64,000 nt of DNA from Echinococcus granulosus (lineage: Eukaryota; Platyhelminthes; Cestoda; Cyclophyllidea; Taeniidae), in contig NW_020170418.1 of the NCBI RefSeq assembly GCF_000524195.1, forward strand, positions 1-64,000, read 5' to 3'. The notes beneath the pieces were generated by a model. The model was not told the DNA's origin. It worked only from the letters and a program-made list of their open reading frames with translations, and did not search any database. Shown here piece by piece: positions 13,039 through 22,285 of the stretch; position 1 is the stretch's first letter, and each line of letters starts with the position of its first letter. A program made the translations under genes and the position numbers.

Positions 13039-14615
13039 ATGCCGTTACAGCAGCAAGGCCAGGAGCGACCACCTCTCCAACCAGTCTACGTCATTCCACT
13101 AAGTGGTGCTGCTGCTCCAGTCGAACCAATCGCCGTGGGCCCAAGCAACACGCGAGCAATTACACAACCATCAGTTCCCTCTATAGCTCCGAAAATTGAC
13201 TCTCCATCTACGTCTTCTCAAGAGATGGGTAAAAAAAGGCAACCACTTTTTCCACTGGATGATCGGGAAATGAAACGAAGGGTAATATTTCGAATGTTCT
13301 TAATGTGAAATAAGGATAGTGGTTAATTCTACTGAGTGTGGGAATTTTTTAGCTAGACACTTCATTGCGTTGACATTTGCTAATGGCGTCACACTTAGGC
13401 TGGTGGGACGTGTGAGAGCATTTAAGGGTTGAGAAGCCGGGGAAGGGGGAGTTGAGAGGTGTCATCCATTGTCACTTTGATTGTCGCAAGCTCAGTAAGC
13501 CTCTTCCTCCCAACTTCATGGTCTTGCAGGCACACCTATGGATTTGACTTCGGACGAGCTAACTGCATCGTCTTTCCCTTCTAGGTCGTAAAGCAGTATA
13601 TGGAGCGCCGTCGGCGGGCCTGCATCTCCGACAAACTATCTGCACTCCACAGTCTCGCTGTCTCTCTCGTTGGGGAAACGGTAAGTAATGCTCTGCTCCA
13701 CCGTTCACATCACAATTTAACCAGGTGGTCTCTCCGCAACTGTAGTTTGGATCTACTAACGTTCATGGAGACAGGGTGAGGAGAGTAGAAGTTGTGTATG
13801 CAGTTTAAATTTTACCTCTCCTCGCTGATTTTTATGTTTTGCTGTCCTGATCAGGGTTTGAAATATTCAGTTGATTTTCTAAATATGTTAACAGGATGTC
13901 AGTAGGCGAATTCAGCGCTTTAACTGACGTGTCGACACATTCGTAATTTGGTTGTTGTTTGAATTAAAATTCCTAAGCAGACACAAATACGCAACAGACA
14001 TTTGGGGTTGATTCAACATTGTTCCTTTGTTTAATTGCCTTTCAGCCACAACAACAGTCACATCAGAGGATAGAGATCACTGACATACTGAACCAGTGCG
14101 TGAGCGTGCTGCAGAGCTTGTCAGAGTTTGTGAAGAACGAACCCGAACTACAGGCGAAGATGCATCGCCTAAAACTGCCTTCAGCGAAGGAGTCGTCAGA
14201 GGAGCAGCGGCGACGACGGCAGGGCGAGACCTCCACCTCGAAGGAGGTAATGAAGGAAGAAGCGGTGGAGGTAGAGAAGGAGAATGTGATGCCTCATGCA
14301 TCGGCGTTCACGCCCGTCGGTCGACACCGAATGGTAACTACTTCAACGCCTCTAGAGGCCCCTCCGTTGTCGTCTCCGCCACCTTGCCAGCAGTACGAGT
14401 CTCTCTCCATGACGCGAAAGCGGAAGAGGGAAAGTACCGACAGCGGTCTCAACTCTCTCGCCTCTCCCTCGACCGGGGCTAATTCCACGTCATCTTTCAC
14501 CTCTCCAACCCCTTCCACTTCCGCGTATTTTTCCTCGCGCCTCGAGGAAACTCAACCGCTAAAACGATCGAGGAAACCCTCCTCATTTGATATCTGGCGG
14601 CCTTATCGAGATTGA
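13039..14615 (+). CDS. HES/E(spl)-like bHLH repressor, copy A
   Basis: Three exons: 13039-13281, 13585-13680 and 14046-14615, both introns phase 0 with GT-AG ends; 302 residues. Exon 1 gives a Pro/Gln-rich N-terminus containing QPVYVIPLSG. Exon 2 (residues 82-113) is the basic region and helix 1, with KQYMERRRRACISDKL. Exon 3 opens with the loop and helix 2 (TEITDIL-type, here IEITDILNQCVSVLQSL), then a polar tail with a KEN motif (191-193), a conserved AFTPVGR segment, DSGLNS (246-251) and WRPYRD at the very end. HES proteins bind N/E-box DNA as dimers and recruit Groucho through a C-terminal WRPW; here that motif is WRPY. The HES basic-region Pro is Gln. The start is the ATG directly after an in-frame stop. 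Copy A is the most diverged of the three at its N-terminus. Confidence 0.85.
13337..13344 (+). promoter_or_regulatory. CSL/Su(H)-type site in intron 1 of HES copy A
   Basis: TGTGGGAA matches the consensus YGTGDGAA bound by the Notch effector CSL. HES/E(spl) genes are classical Notch targets. A single 8-mer can arise by chance, so this is suggestive only. Confidence 0.35.
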
Positions 14616-17600
14616 ACTAATGGATCTCCATTCGGTGGGGTAATTGATGTGACTTTCTGAAGTATTATTTAAAAAGTCAGCTTTCGTATCTACTACAAAT
14701 GTAACCAATTTCATGCCACCAAATTTTACGTTTTATTAGTTTGGGTTCAACCTGAGGGGGTTTGTGATATGGTTGACAATTGTTTTCCAGTCTCTCCATG
14801 TAACCATGCAGCTACGAGTTTGAATTTCTGCAACAATGTGGGTTTACTTGGGAAGGCGAAGCATCCTGCCTATCTAGAGCATTAAAGCAACCACTCGAAA
14901 GAATAAGGAGGGTATTTAGCTTATCTGAGCTTGTTCTTCGCTTTGTCGCGAGAAATAATTTTGATTGATGCATTTGGATTTGCGTGAATTTAATTGCTTA
15001 AGTAAGGTATGAATATTAAATCGGTCGAAGCAAGGCGTGGTGTCGTACTTTACACTCTGCATTTCGTTTACCATAAATATATTGTCTCATTGACTTCGTG
15101 GTATTGCCTCAATTTGACCTGCTGGGTTGAAGCCATTAGCTAGATAGACGCTCTGTCTAGGACATGCATCAAAACAGGGTTTACTAGGGGAATTTTGAGT
15201 AAATTCCCTGTTGGCGCTTCGAACTAGCACCTGGTAATTATTGGTGGGCGTAACTCTACATCTTTAACGGGGTCTCCGGGTCCCTTAACTTTGTATCTCT
15301 CTTATCCTGGAATATGATACACAACCATCGTGGTTACGCTCATGAATCATTTGTGAAGGCCATGGCGTGGAGGCATTCTCACCCGTCAGAAGTCCGTCGT
15401 TAAGCGAACTAATTTTATTTATTGGTCGCCGCAACACGACTGCCAACTAACACCGCAATCAGACCACTCTAGCTGCTCCACCTTTCGTTGTGCAGTTAAT
15501 ATAGGTGAATCGCCGTTGTAGTCATTTGAACTCGATTTTTTTCCCTTGATGCCTAGACTTCAGTACTAGCAGAAGACACATTCGTCGCAGATATCTATCT
15601 GTTCCCTTGCCACTTCATCCCTGGTCGTCTCAAACTTGCCCGATTATCGGGTATCAGCTTATCAGTTTCGAATGAGATTGTAGGTAAACAAGCAAGAATT
15701 TTGTCGAGAAGGGGAGAAAGGCGGAGGAAGGGTTTTTGGTTACTGGTCAACACCTAGTTTTATTAAATTTATTACGTGTAACTTCCAAAAATGCAGAAAG
15801 ACATTGTTGTGCATTTGTCTGATCAGCTGGCGATTGCTACTTCAATTACGCGATAAAAGGACAGCGCTGGTTCTATGGTGTATTTGAAATGGACCACACA
15901 ACTGAGTGAAAGTGTTCGTTCTGATTATGTTGATGGCAACACCTTCTCAATGGCTATGCCAAGAGAGTAATTCATAAGCCCCCGACCCAAGTACACTCTG
16001 ATACGTAAAATATTTGTGGAAAAATTGCTTCCAGTCAAAATTGGTTTGTATTTAAATCGAACAGTCTAATTCAGGGAGTCGGATGGAGAAGGGGAGAAGG
16101 CAGTTGAAATGTGGGGAGGAAAAGACTTAGCTGGTCGGATGGGGTCTACGCGACCTGTTGCTACAACCTGCTACGATGGGTGAATTTATAGGATTGCAAG
16201 TCGAGAATTCGAAGGCAGCTGTTCGCGTAAGTTTTGTTCTCGTGGAAATTCACGCACCAATCATATCTTTACGTCATCGTTTCTAACTCTGAGTCGAAAG
16301 TATGGTCTATCAAGCCAGCATAAATCTGTTATGTATGCGAGCGCTCATATCGGATTTTCGAGATTTCACTGCCTTATTCTTATAATGAACTCTAACCGGA
16401 CAATGACGGCAGTACGACCACATTTTGCTTCCAATTTATCGCCATCAATGTCGATAAAATCCGAAGGAATATTCGCACGAAGATTTGTATTTGGGGACCC
16501 ATTTTGAAATACGATACCAAGGGGCAATTTCAAGGGGTTTTGTGATTTATGGAGTTAAAGCGAGTCACAGGACATGGTATGGAGGGGGGAGGGGGGGGGG
16601 TGGACGAGAGGGTGTTAATGTGGTCCCGCATGTTCACGCGCGACTCATAATAATTATAAACAGTGATATACGTTATCGGCTCGTTGTCACCTCCCCTCCC
16701 TCTATGGTAGTTACTTTAGTGTCCGAATCTTCTTCAATAAAATCACACATTTAACTAATTTGTACCCTCCTAATTGAACTCACAAGAAGTTGTTTGAGAA
16801 GATCGGGAGTTTTCATCTAATAAGTGGTGCATTTTCCTCCACGTGATCAAAGTTTCTTTTCACAATGGTGAGCAATTACAAATTTCAGAAATCCGCTATT
16901 TTAATCCAGCTACTCTTCCATAGCAGACGTTAATCATATAGAAGACATTTTGTCGATTTCTAGTAAAAATTAGTGATTTGATTTTGTTAAATAACAAACG
17001 AAGTTACATAGGAAAGATAGATTCTGTTGCAAAATGTGACAATTCGCGCAGATCGTAGCATCATTGAAAGTAATCCAGTGAAGCTGATCAATGTAAGGTG
17101 AGGTACGGATAGAATTGTCAAGTCTTTCACAGTCCCAGCTACAAATAAGTCAAGGGAGACGGGAACTCCGTGAGTCGACTCTAAAAAACTGATTTAACGT
17201 TGACTGAAATGATGGATACTTGAGATTGTTATTCAAAGACTCTAATTGCGACACTAAAAGAGGCACCTTGCGTCTTGACAAAAAAACTAATTTAACGAAA
17301 TCTATGTCTATCAAGTGGTTCATGCCACTCCCGAATGACCCCTTAATGTGGGCTGTGGTTTGGTCTTGTCTCGTGATCATTTTCCCAATCGGGCACATCT
17401 AATGAGCCACCAAATTATTCACTTGTCGGCAATTGAAAAATGAGAAGTACTAGAGACTCCACACGTTTGTCAAAGCCACTTACAGTTGTGCCTATCGCCT
17501 CTGATGGGGCCTACCAATTAATGAATGAAAAGCCTTGAAGTGCTAGGTAATTTCTCTCTATTCTGCTTTGCACAGAGACAAACCACTTATATAGTCTCAC

Positions 17601-17890
17601 TCGGTTATTGGAATATATAATTAAAATTTGCGAAAAAGCACGTGGAAATGTTTTCAATGAATTGTAATATTATCAAATGGAAAATTCTAGGCGAAATTTT
17701 TTTTTCAATTCATCTCCTCCACACAATCTTGGAACAATTGTAACGGTGCATTTGCGTTTTTTAAAATATGTAAGGCGTGCGGTTTACCTAGAAGCGGTCC
17801 TTGATGTGTTTCAATTTTGCATTAAGTTGAGTGGCAGATTGGATTTTGAACTAACGACACAGTTTAAGTAAAAAGCCCCAAAGTTCAGCA
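14616..17890. other. Gene-free stretch between HES copies A and B
   Basis: It starts with the 3' UTR of copy A, after which I see no supported gene. A G-rich run lies at 16584-16600. Short frames near 16485-16754 cross this run and look like chance. Confidence 0.5.
16584..16600 (+). repeat. G-run (G6-A-G10)
   Basis: An almost pure guanine run is embedded in GTATGGA...GTGGACGAG. It is a possible quadruplex-forming tract or simply slippage-prone low complexity. No gene is next to it. Confidence 0.8.
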
Positions 17891-18482
17891 TGTGGGGTCA
17901 AGGTGGCGTGCAGGTGAGTGATCACTTGTGATAGTCGGGTGCGGTAGAGCCCATATTTAAGAAAAACTGTTGTAGTTCACATGTATATGCCAGCAATAGC
18001 ACCCCACCCCTAATGGGCATGGCAGCATTGCCTGAGCCCACCAGATCACCTACGTCCCCTGTAACCTTTCCTTCCAGTGGACCACTTATTGAGTATTACC
18101 AAAATAGGCCTTGACAGCGAATATACTGCATTATGAATGTATGGACGGTATTAAATTTTAACAAATTAATTACTCTAGACGACAGGTTTGACTAGCATGA
18201 TCCACTTAAACCAGCAGCAACTTCGAGGAGGAGGTGAAGGAGGAGGAGAGGGATTTAACGGAAATTTTCGCACGAGAGCCCATCACTCCTCACCGACCCA
18301 TCCGCACGTTCGCCCAAATGCCTGCAGTAGCTCGCACGTTCGATTCCTACAACAGCTACGATGATCAGGGCGAGAACGTGCAATTCCTTTATTTGGTGTT
18401 TTTAATCACCTGTTTACTTGCTGGAATTCTTTCAGAGTTAACCTTTAGAAGACGTGACATGTTGAAAGTACGATGTATTTAA
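17891..18482 (+). CDS. Possible short exon plus orphan exon of unknown gene
   Basis: At 17891 a mini-exon reads MWGQGGVQ and ends at a perfect CAG|GTGAGT. From about 18212, after an acceptor-like AAACCAG, two frames are open. One begins QQLRGGGEGGGEGFNGNF and stops at a TGA. The other begins FEEEVKEEERDLTEIFARE, has good third-position composition as far as DSYNSYDDQGEN, and then runs into a hydrophobic, membrane-like segment ending at 18482. MWG plus Gly-rich sequence is faintly like the N-terminus of replication protein A 32 kDa subunits, but no OB-fold exon follows, so I do not name it. It may be a gene fragment. Confidence 0.22.
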
Positions 18483-19450
18483 GTCATTTCAGTACAATAA
18501 GGGTCTAAAGATAAATGTGGAAAAATTCAGCCAGTCAGTTGTGAATATCAAGAATACGCTGGTTTTGATGACAGGACCAAAATCTTAATTACTTAGTCAC
18601 AAAAATCAAAGCAACGGCCATAGCAGCACAGATGCTTATGAATTGAACGAATTGAAAACTCTCAATTAGATCCGATTTTATACGACTGAACCGAATATGA
18701 AAACAAGGAGCAAAAGTTTAAGATTTTTATCGAATGATGGTAAGATTTAGCAAATGTATGGTCTAGTGTTATAGATTTATACGAAAATGTTGGTTGACCA
18801 CAAGGTGAGAGTTTCAAGACTGCTTTAAGTCCAAGCATTGTACACGCGACAACTTTTTGATAAAAAAAAATACCTTTTAGGAAGTGGTATCAGACAATAC
18901 GTTTCAAATTTCAAGCAGGCTCACGTGCTTGATTCTGCGTTTGGTCAAAAGGATGAGTTGGAGCCTTGAATGTGTTCTAAACTCAACTTTCCTAGCTTGC
19001 AAGTGTTGCCACCCTCAATAAAGCGCTTCACTCTGTCAGCATAATGTAGTATGGAAAATTAATTCGTTGTCGTCCATTGCAGTTTTCCAGTTGATCAGCT
19101 CATCAATCTTTGAATGGAGTAGACTTATTAGTCTTGATTAGCCGAAACCATAAAGCAGCTCCCGTCGATCACTCATGCTTCCTAGTTTTCAATCCGGAGG
19201 TCAAATTGTTCTCAACTTCGGATAAAGAAATCTTTTTTCCACATGTAGTTCTATTCTCTATCTCTGCAACTTTTTTGTCATTCGATCAAATACCAATCAC
19301 ATTGCACTTGTCTAAATTCCAATAAAAACACGGAAATCATCCTCCGCCACCTGATCGAATGAACAGGTTCAGTATCATGACGGTGTACCGTATCGAGTGC
19401 GATTCCCAAAAGTGAACAAACGAACACACGCTGAAATAGCAACCGTACTC
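18483..19450. other. Gene-free stretch
   Basis: No supported exon on either strand. Short frames only, no repeat array and no recognisable RNA. Confidence 0.45.
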
Positions 19451-19585
19451 GATTGAGTAAACAAGCTAAAACGATCCAATTAATCAATCTCCCCCTCTCT
19501 TTCTTGAGGCCAACTTATAAAAAAGTAGGCCTTGGGGACAGAAGGGTACACGAGTTGTTGGCCTGGCAACAAAAATAGCATGAGC
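19451..19585. promoter_or_regulatory. Conserved distal block upstream of HES copy B
   Basis: This is the counterpart of 12175-12270 upstream of copy A. It holds GAGTAAACAAGCTAAAAC, GATCCAATTAA and, about 80 bases later, GGCCTGGCAACAAAAATAGC. Spacing between the two pieces differs between copies (insertion in B). I do not find the block upstream of copy C. Confidence 0.45.
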
Positions 19586-20291
19586 GGTTGGGAATTCCCA
19601 TGCGATCCCCTGCGGAACGTTGGACTAGACGATCGATTCGTGCCAAGAGGGGATGGGAACACGAAACTGCGATTGTGACTCGTCGCGTGAGATCGTGGTG
19701 ACATTTAAGTAGCTCATAAGAGAGCATGACAAATCGGTCCCGAGAAGGAGTTTAAGATCGCCATAATTGATTGCTGATTTTATACCGGCACCAGAACATC
19801 TAGCCAAAGGGCGATATCCAAATAGCTTTCTTTCTGTTTAATTATTGTCTGGTAAAATTTGCTCAGTCATTTATGAATTCACACTTTATTGTAATAAAGG
19901 AGGCGGCTGCAACGAAATAGGAATATAGGTAGAAAATTCATGCTATCTCCATTCGCACTTTAGTACACTAATTGTTTTCACAATCCTTTGAGAATAACCA
20001 ACTAGAGCTGTGCTTGCAGGCATTACTAGCTTTATACACAACCACTTAAGAATGAAAAGTGATATTGAGATAAGCTTTTTGGTGGATTTAAATTCCGCTA
20101 TACCTGTACAGTTCCTATAGTTCTCCATTTAGAAGGCCATTTTTGTATCATGGCTCTCATACCCTCTCAGCAAAGAAACATGAACCAAGGCGCCACTGTA
20201 CCGAAGGTTGAATATGCACGTTTACAACGCCAGCCACCTCACAAGTTAGTTTTTTTCGTGAGGTGACCAATGTGCATGGTTCAGCATACTT

Positions 20292-20395
20292 ATTGGTTGA
20301 ACCAGGGAGCTGAAAGGACACTCAGCGTTGATTGGTTGCGCGTGGGCCAATAGTTTGCGCGTGGTGCGGTCCCACATTCGTGAATATAGCACGCG
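20292..20395 (+). promoter_or_regulatory. Proximal promoter of HES copy B
   Basis: ATTGG occurs at 20292-20296 and 20331-20335, CCAAT at 20347-20351, GCGCGTG at 20338-20344, CGCGTG at 20358-20363 and CACGCG at 20390-20395, only 16 bases before the ATG. The arrangement CGTTGATTGGTTGCGCGTG is identical, base for base, to that upstream of copy A. The sites fit NF-Y and class-C bHLH (HES) binding; function is inferred. Confidence 0.55.
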
Positions 20396-20410
20396 AACCA
20401 TTTCGCCAAG

Positions 20411-22285
20411 ATGAATCTTAAACGTCGGGTGTTGTTCGCTCCCACCGGATCCCCTCCATCCACCCTATCAATACCGCTCCAACAGCAGATCCATCAGCAG
20501 CCCTATCAACCAGTCTACGTCATACCGCTGGGTGCAGCCGCAGCTCCTGTCGAACCAATCATCGTGGAACAACCTACTAACACGCGACAAATTCCACACC
20601 CGTCAGTTCCCACCATAGCTCCTAAACTCGACGCGCCGGTTGTATCTTCTTCGGGAGCAGTGAGAGGAAAGCGACCACTAGACGATCGCGAAGTGAGACG
20701 AAGGGTAAGTGTTCCCCATTTCGTTTATGCTAGATTCTGTTAACATAAGTTCTTTTTTTAAAGTGAACTCTCGCGTAGAACGGGAATGGAAAGTGAGTGT
20801 AGCTTCTATGAGTAAGCCTTTCCACCTGGATTGTCCATACTGAGTCTACTGCGGCATGAGCTTCATTCGCATTTGTGCGGTTTGTGGGGTGGGAAATGAC
20901 GCATTCATGTAGGCTAAGGGAATTTACGGAAAGGCCAGAACTGTATCACCTCGCTCCTCCCCTCTCGCCTATAGTCTTCGCACTAGGCTATACGTAGCAT
21001 CGCCTCAGTCGTGAGCTCATTAATCCTTTATTCTCCTTCCCCTAATTTGGTGAGTGACTGGCTAACAGCATCACCACCCCTTCCCCTTCTCTCTCTAGGT
21101 CAAAAAACAGAACATGGAGCGTCGTCGACGTGCATGCATTTCCGACAAACTGTCCACCTTACACAGTCTCGCTGTCTCCCTCGTTGGCGAAAAGGTGAGT
21201 TATGCTCCGCCCTCCTCCCTTCCCCCCCCCTCTCCTTCCCAAGTCACATCGTTTTGTCCAGCTGTGTCCAGCCTGGCAGTCAGCATCTGCACGGCTGTAG
21301 CTGGGACCCAATCACAGTCATGCGTATAATCTTCGCATTGAACGTGGCAATTTCTATGTCCCCCCCCTCCATCCTCTTCCACCTTCGCTCTCCCAATCAC
21401 ATCGCCAACTGGACAGTTAGGCAGCTTGATTCTGTGTGGCTGATATGCTCAATGGATCTAGCTCGTTATACAAGACACCTTCCGATCTAATCCTTTGTTA
21501 GGTTTTGGCTGGGACCTAAATCGATATACAGCCCGGTCTATTGATTTTTCGGGCCTGTTGTCAAGGCGCTAGAGCCTTTCAATATCGACCGCCCGCTCGC
21601 GTCGGCACCCTGACATGTGATTTGGTGCACCACCACCGTCACGATTGGCTCGTTGATTGAGCTACAAGTGCACTAGCGTGGGAAGTGAACGGGCCGCAGC
21701 TGGGCTAGAAACTAATTTTAAAATCTTCCTTCGACTATATTTTAGCCGCAGCAGCGACCTCATCAAAGGACGGAGATTACAGATATACTAAATCAATGTG
21801 TGAGTGTGCTTCAGAGCCTGTCAGAGCTTATAAAGACTGAACCCGAACTGCAATTGAAGTTACGACGTCTGGAACTCCCCTCAATAAAGGAGTCATCAGA
21901 AAAGCAGCGACGGAGAAAGCAGAGCTCGACCTCCATGTCGAGGGAGGCGGTTGTGGAGGAGGAAAAGGAGAACGTAGCATCTCATGTCTCGGGGTTTACA
22001 CCTGTTGGTCGAAACCGAATGTCGATCACTTCAACACCGGTGACAGCGCTTTCACCGTTGTCTACGCCTTCTCGTCTGCACTGCGAGTGCCCACCCATGG
22101 CACGGGGTCAGAAGAGGGAAAGCACCGACAGCGGTCTCGACTGTTTCGCCTCTCCCTCGCTTGGGGCTACTGCAGTTTCTTCTTCATTTACCCCTTCCAC
22201 TTCCTCTTCCTCACAAATTGTTAAAACACCATCACTCAAACGATTTCGAAAATCTTCATCCGATATATGGCGGCCATACCTTTGA
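20411..22285 (+). CDS. HES/E(spl)-like bHLH repressor, copy B
   Basis: Three exons: 20411-20704, 21099-21194 and 21746-22285, phase-0 GT-AG introns; 309 residues. The N-terminus is complete (MNLKRRVLFAPTG), followed by Pro/Gln-rich sequence with QPVYVIPLG and PVEPIIVE. The basic region and helix 1 lie at residues 99-130 (KKQNMERRRRACISDKL), loop and helix 2 at about 131-156 (TEITDILNQCVSVLQSL), KEN at 204-206, a conserved FTPVGRNRM segment and WRPYL at the end (305-309). The family forms nuclear bHLH dimers that repress transcription with Groucho. The Pro normally found in the HES basic region is Gln, and WRPW is WRPY. DSGLDC replaces the DSGLNS of copy A. Introns share blocks with copy C, so B and C look like the more recent duplicates. 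Confidence 0.87.
20889..20895 (+). promoter_or_regulatory. CSL/Su(H)-type core in intron 1 of HES copy B
   Basis: GTGGGAA lies just before a block GACGCATT shared with intron 1 of copy C. In C the corresponding site reads GGGGAAG and is not a match. Notch input is an inference from the family. Confidence 0.3.
21625..21690 (+). promoter_or_regulatory. Intronic block of HES copy B with CCAAT, N-box and CSL sites
   Basis: Within intron 2 the segment holds CACGATTGGCTCGT, then AAGTGCACTAG and CGTGGGAA (21677-21684). CACTAG is an N-box (CACNAG), the HES target; CGTGGGAA is a perfect CSL consensus. The same order and nearly the same spacing occur in intron 2 of copy C at 30886-30941, while flanking intron sequence is diverged. 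Conservation of this island points to a regulatory element. Confidence 0.55.

Noticed and set aside
14077..14518. Overlapping frames on both strands inside HES copy A exon 3
   Set aside because: They are shadows of a GC-rich coding exon; the bHLH frame is supported by conservation in B and C while these are not.
17891..18383. Replication protein A 32 kDa subunit gene
   Set aside because: Only a vague N-terminal resemblance; no OB-fold or winged-helix exon could be found downstream.
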